Below are positions 6,371 through 11,481 of a stretch of DNA of 11,481 nucleotides, one piece after another (position 1 is the stretch's first letter; each line of letters starts with the position of its first letter). Source of the DNA: JADCGM01 sp943368345 (GTDB taxonomy: Bacteria > Pseudomonadota > Alphaproteobacteria > Sphingomonadales > Sphingomonadaceae); assembly GCA_943368345.1 (NCBI GenBank), contig CALRKY020000044.1, positions 1 through 11,481 of the forward strand, in the 5' to 3' direction. Below the pieces are notes generated by a model. That model saw nothing but the letters and a program-made list of their open reading frames with translations. It made no database searches and was not told the origin of the DNA. A program made the translations under genes and the position numbers.

Positions 6371-8719
6371 CTAGAATTTCAGGCCGAGCGTTGCAAATAC
6401 CTGTCGCGGGGCGCCGTAATAAGCGGTCAGCACGCCTTCGCGCCCCAGCGACGGGACGAACACACCGGCGGCATTGCGGGCCCCGAACACGTAACCGGAG
6501 GTTTTGTAGCGCACATCGAACAGGTTTTTGCCGTGAACTGACAGCGACCAGCGGTCATCGTCTGACCGCCAGCCGATGCTCGCATCCACCAGTTGATAGC
6601 TGGGCTGGTCGAGGGCACCGGCCACTTCAAACTGATTGGTCAGACTTTTGAAGGACAGGCTTGGCGAAATGTCGATGATGCCGGGACCGACCAGCGTCAT
6701 GGGCAGTGATAGGGTCAACGTGGCGCTGCCAGTGTATTTCGGGGTGTTCTGGAACACCCGCTGACTGGCGACATCAAGCCCGGTTGCCCCGATGAACTGT
6801 TTGTACTCCGGGTCGATATACCCGAGCGTCAGGCCAAAATTGACCGCAGACCCTGCCCCGGCGAAGTCGCGCGCCACCTTGGCCTGCGCTTCGAATTCGA
6901 GGCCGTTGAGCGTGGCCTTGGCCGCGTTGGAGGTGATGCCGACGAAGGTGTCGTTGATTCCGTCATTGTTTGAGTCGAACCCGAACGAGCCTGGAACCTG
7001 CACGTCCTTATAGTCCGAATGGAAGGCCGCGACGCTGATATTCAGCCGCCGGTCAAGCATGCTAGCCTTCCAGCCGATCTCATAGCTGTTCACTGTTTCC
7101 GGGTCGAACGACAGGAAGTCGTAGATTTCCTGAGGGTCTCTGACGCCATTCCGGTTGGTGTCTGGGGCAGCTGTTGTCAATCCGCGCGGGTCGAAGCCGC
7201 CGCCCTTGAAGCCGCGCGAATAGCTGGCATAAATCGTGTGGTCCGGGGTGATCTTGAAGCTCGCCGAGGCGCGCGGTGTGAACTCCTTGAACGTCGCCCG
7301 GCCATCGAAGTTGGACGTCAGGCCGCCGAGCTGTACACCCGCTCCGCCAAGCGCTGGCGACGCACCGCCAGTCAGGTTCTTGCGGATCACCACCGAATGC
7401 CGCTTGTCATTGGTGTAGCGCCCGCCAGCTGACAGGCTGAACCGGTCGGTCAGGTCATAAGTAAAATCACCAAAGATGCTGTAGGTCTTGGTTTTGACAT
7501 CTCCAAAGGTGCTGGCAGTAAAGCCCGGCAGGCCGATCAGCGTCCCTGTGGTGCCAAGGATCACGTCGAAAATATTATTGGCACTGGCATTCAGATAATA
7601 GACGCCGACAAGACCGTTGAGCTTCTCCCCCGAATACAGCAGCTGCGCCTCTTCGGAGAATTGGTGGTTGCGGTAGATCGCCGGAACATCGACATCCTGC
7701 GCGGGCAGGCTGTCGAAATCGATCGGGGTCGAGGTCTTGTCCTTCCGGTAGGCGATGATGTTCTTGAGGGTGATTGTATCGCTAAGCTTCAGCTGCGCTG
7801 TCACCGCGCCGCCATAGGCCTCGACATCCTGGTTAGGCGTATCAAGGCCCGACCGTGTGTCATATTCATTGGCGAGGACCGGCGCACCCGACTGGCCGCC
7901 GGGGATCAGGCGATGACCCTGTTTGGGGTCGCTGTTGTCCTTCAGATAGTCGCCGGTCACCCGGAAGCTCAGCATCTCGCCGGCATCAAACTCACCCGTG
8001 AAGCGCCCGGCCCAGATATCCTTGTTGTAATTCTCGCGCGTAGTCAGGTTGAGATTGTCGCCAAAGCCGCCACGGCTCAGCCGAGCTACCGAAGCCCCGA
8101 CCCGGACACTGGGAGTCAGCGAGGTGGAGGCGCTGACCACCGCGTTGGCTTCCTGATACTGGCCGCCGGTCAGCCGGACACTCAGGGTCGGATCGTCGGA
8201 CAAGCGCTTGGTTACATATTTGATCGCGCCGCCAATGGTGTTGCGCCCATACAGGGTGCCCTGCGGGCCGCGCAGCACTTCGATGCGCTGGACGTCTAGC
8301 ACTTCCAGCACAGCGGCTTGGGGACGATTGAGGTAGACGTCGTCAATATAGATGCCGACACCTGCTTCGAAACCCGCGACCGGATCCTGCTGGCCAATGC
8401 CGCGAATGAACGCCGACAGGGTGTTGTTCGAGCCGCGTGTCGGCTCCAGCGTAAGGTTGGGGACCGACTGGGCAATCTCGGTGATGTCTTGGACACCGGC
8501 AGACGCCAACTGCTCCCCGCTGAACGCGGTAACAGCGATTGGTACATCCTTCAGGCTTTCCTCGCGGCGGCGGGCGGTGACCACGATGTCATCATCGCTG
8601 GTCGAAATCGCTGTCACGGTCTCGCTGGTCTGTGCTGCCACCAGTTGCGCCGAGGCGAGCGCACCCAGCGCAACGCCGGCCTGAATGATCGTGCGAATCG
8701 TAAAAATGCGCTGCGTCAT
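6371..8719 (-). CDS. TonB-dependent outer-membrane receptor
   Basis: From ATG 8719 the product is 782 residues. A signal peptide covers about 1-29 (hydrophobic run ending ASAQLVAAQ). A TonB-box region DDDIVVTARRREE follows, then the plug domain (about 55-170: LKDVPIAVTAFSGEQL, AFIRGIGQQDP, VEVLRGPQGTLYGRNT-like sequence, GGAIKYVTKR), then a beta-barrel ending in a C-terminal Phe (FATLGLKF) as expected for outer-membrane insertion. Such receptors import siderophores, cobalamin, glycans or aromatic ligands using TonB energy; the ligand here is not evident. Two DxNx(D/N)Gxx(D) calcium-loop-like motifs lie in the barrel part (residues about 520-531 and 582-591). The start is fixed by GGGGAGA seven bases upstream; the longer in-frame start at 8743 lies before that site. 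The divergent TetR gene is the likely regulator. Confidence 0.95.
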   Translation of the reverse strand: MTQRIFTIRTIIQAGVALGALASAQLVAAQTSETVTAISTSDDDIVVTARRREESLKDVPIAVTAFSGEQLASAGVQDITEIAQSVPNLTLEPTRGSNNTLSAFIRGIGQQDPVAGFEAGVGIYIDDVYLNRPQAAVLEVLDVQRIEVLRGPQGTLYGRNTIGGAIKYVTKRLSDDPTLSVRLTGGQYQEANAVVSASTSLTPSVRVGASVARLSRGGFGDNLNLTTRENYNKDIWAGRFTGEFDAGEMLSFRVTGDYLKDNSDPKQGHRLIPGGQSGAPVLANEYDTRSGLDTPNQDVEAYGGAVTAQLKLSDTITLKNIIAYRKDKTSTPIDFDSLPAQDVDVPAIYRNHQFSEEAQLLYSGEKLNGLVGVYYLNASANNIFDVILGTTGTLIGLPGFTASTFGDVKTKTYSIFGDFTYDLTDRFSLSAGGRYTNDKRHSVVIRKNLTGGASPALGGAGVQLGGLTSNFDGRATFKEFTPRASASFKITPDHTIYASYSRGFKGGGFDPRGLTTAAPDTNRNGVRDPQEIYDFLSFDPETVNSYEIGWKASMLDRRLNISVAAFHSDYKDVQVPGSFGFDSNNDGINDTFVGITSNAAKATLNGLEFEAQAKVARDFAGAGSAVNFGLTLGYIDPEYKQFIGATGLDVASQRVFQNTPKYTGSATLTLSLPMTLVGPGIIDISPSLSFKSLTNQFEVAGALDQPSYQLVDASIGWRSDDDRWSLSVHGKNLFDVRYKTSGYVFGARNAAGVFVPSLGREGVLTAYYGAPRQVFATLGLKF

Positions 8720-8726
8720 GGTAATA

Positions 8727-8733
8727 TCTCCCC
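8727..8733 (-). promoter_or_regulatory. Ribosome binding site of the TonB-dependent receptor gene
   Basis: GGGGAGA on the minus strand, with a 7-base gap to ATG 8719. It selects this start over the in-frame ATG at 8743, giving a standard signal peptide beginning MTQRIFTIRT. Confidence 0.75.
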
Positions 8734-8773
8734 TTGGCGGCAAAATGGCTTGGCTTGTGCCTTGTTACAGCAC

Positions 8774-8802
8774 TGACTATTGAAACCTGAACCAAGTTTC
8801 AA
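8774..8802 (-). promoter_or_regulatory. Candidate promoter of the receptor gene
   Basis: On the minus strand TTGAAA (8802-8797) is separated by 17 bp from TAGTCA (8779-8774). The -35 is good and the -10 is weak. The palindrome at 8792-8807 covers the -35 element, which fits repression by the divergent TetR protein. No equally clear promoter was found for the TetR gene itself. Confidence 0.4.
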
Positions 8803-8807
8803 CTTGG
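8780..8807. promoter_or_regulatory. Nested palindromes, candidate TetR-family operator
   Basis: CCAAGTT-TC-AACTTGG at 8792-8807 is a perfect inverted repeat with 7-bp arms. It overlaps a second one, TTGAAAC (8780-8786) and GTTTCAA (8796-8802), with a 9-bp spacer. Both lie in the intergenic region between a receptor gene and a divergent TetR-type gene, which is where TetR-family operators usually sit. The repeats are seen; recognition by the neighbouring regulator is inferred. Confidence 0.6.
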
Positions 8808-8827
8808 AAAGATCCCGGGGGGCGGAA

Positions 8828-9454
8828 ATGATCGATGAGCGTGGTGTTGCGGCAACAGGCACAGCCGACAATAAAGTGCCGCGCACCGAGCGCGGGCGGC
8901 GGACCCTGCGGGCAATTCTCGATGCCGCTGGACTGGAATTCGGCGAGCGTGGATTTCAGGGTGCAGCGATAACGCGCATCACGGCGCGGGCCGGTGTCGC
9001 ACTGGGGACATTCTACACCTATTTCGATTCCAAGGAGGAAATCTTCCGGGCATTGGTCAAGGATATGTCGCAGCGGGTTCGGGACACTGCGGGTCCCGCC
9101 ATCCTCGCCGCGCCTGACCGTCTAACCGGTGAACGCGACGGCTTGCAGGCGTTCCTGGAGTTTGTCCGCCAGCACAGCGAGCTGTACCGCATCTTGGACG
9201 AGGCTGAATTCGTCGATCCTCCCAGCTGGCGGGCGCATTATGAGGGCACTGTGGCCGGCTATGTCGCCAGCCTGAAAGCAGCGGCCAACAAGGGCGAAGT
9301 CCGACCGGACATCGACGAGGTTCATGCGTGGGCGATTGTCGGGATGAATGTGTTTCTTGGATTGCGCTATGGTGTTTGGCGTCAGGATGAACCGGTCGGA
9401 GAGATTGCTCGGATCGCCAACGACCTGCTCAGCAACGGCCTGCGGGTGAACTAG
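8828..9454 (+). CDS. TetR/AcrR-family transcriptional regulator
   Basis: From ATG 8828 the product is 208 residues, typical for the family. The N-terminal DNA-binding domain (about 18-75) contains RRTLRAILDAAGLEFGERGF and the helix-turn-helix AAITRITARAGVALGTFYTYF, followed by the family's characteristic SKEEIFRALV. The C-terminal ligand-binding domain (about 80-208) is helical and its ligand cannot be predicted. A GGGGGGCGGAA stretch directly precedes the ATG; the in-frame TTG at 8780 would place the operator palindrome inside the coding sequence and is less likely. It is divergent from the TonB-dependent receptor gene with palindromes between them, so it probably represses that gene and itself in response to the imported ligand or a relative of it. 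Confidence 0.92.
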   Translation: MIDERGVAATGTADNKVPRTERGRRTLRAILDAAGLEFGERGFQGAAITRITARAGVALGTFYTYFDSKEEIFRALVKDMSQRVRDTAGPAILAAPDRLTGERDGLQAFLEFVRQHSELYRILDEAEFVDPPSWRAHYEGTVAGYVASLKAAANKGEVRPDIDEVHAWAIVGMNVFLGLRYGVWRQDEPVGEIARIANDLLSNGLRVN

Positions 9455-9493
9455 CGCTTTTACCCCGGCGGTGGTTGGCGCATTGTCTTGGCC

Positions 9494-10417
9494 GTGACCG
9501 ATGCGCCTGACCACCCTGCCCGCACTCTCGCTGCCGAATGGCGGGGGAGTTTGCAGTTTCAGCGGCGGTTGTCGCCGCATACGGTGAAGGCGTACGGGAC
9601 CACCGCCTTTGGCTTTGTCGCCTTTGCGGGGGATCATCTGGGCCGGGTGGTGGATGCCGCTGCGCTTTCGGGGCTGCGCCTGACCGATTTCCGGGCCTAT
9701 CTGGCGATGCGGCGGAGCGGCGGGTTGGCGAATGCCTCCGTGGCGCGCGAGGTGTCGGCGCTGCGGACCTGGTTTGAGTGGCTGGCGACCCAGCACGGCA
9801 TCACCTGCACTGCCGTTGCCAGCCTGCGTTCGCCGCGCCTGCCGCGCCGGGTGCCACGACCGCTCGCCCCGGCCGATGCCGCAGCGGTGGCGGACGAAGC
9901 GGCGGAAAGTGCCAGCGAGCCGTGGATCGCGGCGCGGGACGCAGCCGTGCTGCTGCTGCTCTATGGCAGCGGCCTGCGGGTGGCGGAGGCTTTGTCGCTC
10001 GACGGTGGCATCCTGCCGCTCGGCGAAACCTTGGTGGTCACCGGCAAGCGCAACAAGACCCGCATCGTGCCGCTGCTGCCGGTGGTGCGCAGCGCGGTTG
10101 AGGTCTATGCAGGCCTGTCGCCTTATCCCCCGGCGCGCGGCGAGGCGTTGTTTCGCGGGGCCCGGGGCGGACCGCTCGATGCCGGCCTGGTCCGCAAGGC
10201 AATGCGGGTGGCGCGCGCCGGTCTTGGCCTGCCACCATCAGCGACCCCCCACGCGTTGCGCCACAGCTTTGCAACCCACCTGCTCGGTCGCGGAGCCGAC
10301 CTGCGGGCGATCCAGGAATTACTCGGCCACGCCAGCCTGTCCTCGACCCAAATCTACACCGATGTCGATGCCGCCCAGTTGATGGATGTGTACCGCAACG
10401 CCCACCCGCGGGCGTGA
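9494..10417 (+). CDS. xerC: Site-specific tyrosine recombinase XerC
   Basis: About 307 residues from GTG 9494 (309 from TTG 9488), matching the XerC/XerD length. An N-terminal SAM-like core-binding domain (about 10-100) precedes the catalytic domain. All catalytic residues are present (GTG numbering): Arg162 in GSGLRVAEA, Lys185 in TGKRNKTR, His253 and Arg256 in PHALRHSFATHLL, His279 in LLGHASL, and nucleophile Tyr288 in TQIYTDV. The C-terminus MDVYRNAHPRA is typical and complete. XerC with XerD resolves chromosome dimers at dif. The RHS- or mobile-element-type alternatives are unlikely because the sequence and length match the housekeeping enzyme. The gene lies 39 bp after the TetR gene. No strong ribosome site was seen, so the choice between TTG and GTG is open. 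Accessory sequence starts right after its stop codon. Confidence 0.95.
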   Translation: MTDAPDHPARTLAAEWRGSLQFQRRLSPHTVKAYGTTAFGFVAFAGDHLGRVVDAAALSGLRLTDFRAYLAMRRSGGLANASVAREVSALRTWFEWLATQHGITCTAVASLRSPRLPRRVPRPLAPADAAAVADEAAESASEPWIAARDAAVLLLLYGSGLRVAEALSLDGGILPLGETLVVTGKRNKTRIVPLLPVVRSAVEVYAGLSPYPPARGEALFRGARGGPLDAGLVRKAMRVARAGLGLPPSATPHALRHSFATHLLGRGADLRAIQELLGHASLSSTQIYTDVDAAQLMDVYRNAHPRA

Positions 10418-10554
10418 AGACCTCAACCTTCACCTACAATCCGGCGAGCCAGGTCATGTCCACCCTCCGCTCGAACGACATCTGGTCGGGAACGGCGGAA
10501 AATGTTAGCCGTCCCGTCCTCACCAACGGCCTCAACCAAAATTCAGCGAATTAA
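10418..10554 (+). pseudogene. Fragment of an RHS/YD-repeat protein
   Basis: The frame starting a base or so after the xerC stop reads KTSTFTYNPASQVMSTLRSND, then IWSGTAENVSRPVLTNGLNQ, then NSAN and a stop at 10552-10554. FTYNPASQV and the following RSNDxW...NxxRxxxxNGLNQ pattern are typical of one YD-repeat unit in alphaproteobacterial RHS proteins. RHS proteins are very large toxin-delivery shells with repeated units and a variable C-terminal toxin. Only about 45 codons remain, there is no start of its own, and the stop lies in a 25-bp repeat. I regard it as a relic left by deletion or rearrangement. Confidence 0.65.
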
Positions 10555-10575
10555 ATATACTGTCCCCGGAATTCT
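10551..10575 (+). repeat. Repeat copy R1 (25 bp, diverged)
   Basis: It contains ATACTGTCCCCGGAATTCT. It matches copy R2 (10691-10715) at 20 of 25 positions in the same orientation, with the core CTGTC(A/C)CCG(T/G)AATTCT shared. Its leading TTAA supplies the stop of the RHS fragment. Confidence 0.7.
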
Positions 10576-10577
10576 CC

Positions 10578-10694
10578 AGGGCTAAGACGATCGGGCGCCC
10601 GCTTGGCAATCCCGCGTTCCTGGCGCAGATTGAAGCCATGACAGGCCGCACCCTCCGCCCCGGCAAACCGGGCCCGCGTAAAGAAGAGAGTTAA
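10578..10694 (+). pseudogene. C-terminal remnant of a REP-associated (IS200-like) tyrosine transposase
   Basis: The frame reads KTIGRPLGNPAFLAQIEAMT then GRTLRPGKPGPRKEES and a stop at 10692-10694. A GRPLG...FL..IE...GR.L.P.K.GP tail is characteristic of the C-terminus of RAYT/Y1-type transposases of the IS200-like family. The catalytic part (HUH motif and Tyr) is absent. What remains is about 37 codons between two direct repeats, R1 and R2. This suggests an internally deleted element. Recognition rests on memory of the family tail, without a search. The minus-strand frame through here (10551-10742) is its shadow. Confidence 0.6.
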
Positions 10695-10715
10695 GTGCAC
10701 TGTCACCGTAATTCT
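10691..10715 (+). repeat. Repeat copy R2, partner of R3 and R4 as perfect inverted repeats
   Basis: Bases 10696-10714 (TGCACTGTCACCGTAATTC) are the exact reverse complement of 11096-11114 (19 of 19). Bases 10691-10711 are the exact reverse complement of 11122-11142 (21 of 21). The TAA that ends the transposase remnant lies inside this repeat. Confidence 0.9.
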
Positions 10716-10736
10716 AGTTCTATAGTTGGATTTATT

Positions 10737-11084
10737 ATGCATAAATTATTCAAAATTGTGATTGCCTGTGCATTCGCATGTTTTTGGGTAGAACGTAATG
10801 CAGCTTGCAATTTATTTAATACTAACAAAGATGATATATTTTACTCAGGCAAACTTCGCATTCTTGAGCATAAATATTTCATGGATGAAAATGGTACTGC
10901 ATTGTCGATCAAAATATTAGATGGAGATGCTTTGAATTATATTTCAAGATCTGTTAAAAAAGCTGGAATAAAAAATGAAATTTGTCTTAATTTGAAATTT
11001 GTCGGTAGATTAGGGAAATTTGATGAAGTTAGGGATACTGTTATTTTGGTAAAATTAATTCACATTAGCAGTATTGAATGTTGA
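10737..11084 (+). CDS. Small exported protein of unknown function, AT-rich cargo gene
   Basis: A 115-residue frame from ATG 10737 that I do not recognise. The N-terminus MHKLFKIVIACAFACFWVER is a signal peptide (basic start, hydrophobic core). Cleavage could follow NAA before Cys24; Cys11 (VIAC) and Cys15 offer possible lipobox alternatives, so a lipoprotein is possible. The mature part is polar with beta-like stretches (GKLRILEHKYFMDENGTALS, ICLNLKFVGRLG, TVILVKLIHI) and cysteines at 24, 83 and 115 that might form a disulfide. GC content is about 29% by hand count against well over 60% in neighbours, with AT-ending codons throughout, a strong sign of transfer. GTG 10695 would extend the frame into repeat R2 and is unlikely. 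It lies alone between inverted repeats R2 and R3/R4. A periplasmic immunity protein of a lost RHS toxin is one guess. Confidence 0.6.
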   Translation: MHKLFKIVIACAFACFWVERNAACNLFNTNKDDIFYSGKLRILEHKYFMDENGTALSIKILDGDALNYISRSVKKAGIKNEICLNLKFVGRLGKFDEVRDTVILVKLIHISSIEC

Positions 11085-11095
11085 GTTTTAATTGG

Positions 11096-11114
11096 GAATT
11101 ACGGTGACAGTGCA
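11096..11114 (-). repeat. Repeat copy R3 (inverted)
   Basis: GAATTACGGTGACAGTGCA is the exact reverse complement of 10696-10714, lying 400 bp away on the far side of the AT-rich gene. It is followed by TTTGGGG and then copy R4. Its flanking TTAATTGGGA (11088-11097) recurs at 11139-11148. Confidence 0.88.
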
Positions 11115-11121
11115 TTTGGGG

Positions 11122-11142
11122 TTACGGTGACAGTGCACTTAA
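11122..11142 (-). repeat. Repeat copy R4 (inverted, outer)
   Basis: This is the exact 21-bp reverse complement of 10691-10711. It shares the 16-bp core TTACGGTGACAGTGCA with R3 in direct orientation, with starts 23 bp apart. The R2-to-R4 span is 452 bp (10691-11142) and encloses the whole AT-rich gene. Confidence 0.88.
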
Positions 11143-11224
11143 TTGGGAGGGTGTGAAGACGCGGGCAGCGCGCCTCCTCGCGCCAACAGACTGCTGGGGG
11201 ATGCCACCCCCAATCGAATAGCTT

Positions 11225-11239
11225 GTTCGTATTTTGTTC
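11225..11239. promoter_or_regulatory. LexA (SOS) box of the alphaproteobacterial form
   Basis: GTTC-GTATTTT-GTTC, an exact GTTC-N7-GTTC match with the AT-rich middle usual for this operator (GAACAAAATACGAAC on the other strand). It directly abuts a TTGACA -35 element on the plus strand. Eight fixed bases would arise by chance roughly once per 33 kb counting both strands, so chance is not excluded. The promoter context raises the likelihood. Confidence 0.5.
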
Positions 11240-11268
11240 TTGACATTCACAACCAGATCGGTTAGATG
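11240..11268 (+). promoter_or_regulatory. Candidate sigma-70 promoter beside the LexA box
   Basis: A perfect TTGACA (11240-11245), 17 bp, then TAGATG (11263-11268). Transcription would run toward the right edge. No convincing coding start follows within the window: a GTG frame at 11284 closes after 37 codons. The gene it serves, if any, is outside the window or has been lost. Confidence 0.4.
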
Positions 11269-11481
11269 CGCGCTTGCTCCGGCGTGGCCACGTTCGGGGC
11301 GGACACGGGTTTGTGGCTGATTGAGGTCACTTACCCAGGACCGGCGCGGAATCGTTCGGGTAACCAGCCGAAGCTTCGCGACCTGCCCGTCTGGTGAGGT
11401 CTGCCAAAAGAGCGTCCAATTGCAACCGCTGAAAGGGCGACAGACCAAGGCTCCAGACACCAGTCTCGGTGTGATGCAGTA

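Larger units (their letters stand above)
11149..11481. other. Unassigned region after the repeats
   Basis: No recognised gene. GC content rises again to the chromosomal level. A short hairpin TGGGGG-ATGCCA-CCCCCA lies at 11195-11212 without a following T-run on either strand. Several frames run through the region, including a minus-strand frame open to the right edge and ending at 11327-11329 (about 50 codons, containing SLGLSPFQRLQLDALLADLT), but none matches a family I know. A LexA-box promoter lies at 11225-11268. The right edge may hold the end of an unseen gene. Confidence 0.4.

Noticed and set aside
9122..9796. Minus-strand frame of 224 codons across the TetR and xerC junction
   Set aside because: It overlaps the coding sequence of two well-supported genes on the other strand and its composition is that of a mirror frame.
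10418..10736. A chromosomal dif site next to xerC
   Set aside because: No sequence with two 11-bp Xer arms around a 6-bp centre was found, and dif usually lies away from xerC.
10551..10742. Minus-strand frame of 63 codons through the transposase remnant
   Set aside because: The opposite strand carries a recognisable transposase C-terminal tail; this frame also runs through repeat copies and has no plausible start context.
10691..11142. CRISPR array
   Set aside because: Only four repeat copies exist, in opposing orientations, with unequal spacing and a coding gene between them, and no cas genes.
11195..11212. Hairpin TGGGGG-ATGCCA-CCCCCA as a terminator
   Set aside because: The stem is only six pairs and no T-run follows on either strand.
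11122..11460. Minus-strand frame of 112 codons after the repeats
   Set aside because: It ends inside repeat R4, crosses the LexA-box promoter, has no ribosome site that I can see and no family resemblance. I treat it as chance, with low certainty.

Overview
The window looks like chromosome of a high-GC alphaproteobacterium, most likely a sphingomonad. This rests on the GC-rich codon use, a TonB-dependent receptor of the sphingomonad type (IVVTARRREE TonB-box region), a small TalC/Fsa-like transaldolase, and a GTTC-N7-GTTC LexA box, which is the alphaproteobacterial SOS operator form. The genus assignment is inference from recalled family features, not from a search.

Layout. (1) At 1-1439 a redox-stress module: soxR (+) and, divergently, a gene cut by the left edge that encodes six hydrophobic segments joined to a glyoxalase/VOC domain. 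Between them is a perfect SoxR-type palindrome inside a 19-bp -35/-10 spacer. (2) At 1434-5595 a minus-strand run: telA, an XpaC-like membrane gene overlapping it by one base, and priA (replication restart helicase), whose 3' end overlaps soxR tail to tail. (3) At 5712-6365 the transaldolase gene tal (+). (4) At 6371-9454 a TonB-dependent receptor (-) and a divergent TetR regulator (+), with a palindromic operator candidate between them. (5) At 9494-10417 xerC (+), a tyrosine recombinase with all catalytic residues. (6) At 10418-11481 an accessory patch: a piece of an RHS/YD-repeat gene, the tail of a REP-associated (IS200-like) transposase, and an AT-rich (about 29% GC by hand count) gene for a small exported protein. 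Four copies of one short repeat surround these parts, two in each orientation. Beyond them lie a LexA-box promoter and sequence I could not assign.

How the parts work together. SoxR should sense redox-cycling compounds and switch on the membrane-VOC gene. The TetR regulator probably controls the receptor. The priA, tal and xerC genes look like a core chromosomal set into which the telA/xpaC pair and the receptor/TetR pair have been placed. The most unusual part is the patch after xerC. There, repeat copies sit at the 3' ends of two broken coding fragments and flank an AT-rich cargo gene as perfect inverted repeats, which suggests a non-autonomous mobile cassette or the debris of an RHS toxin/immunity locus.
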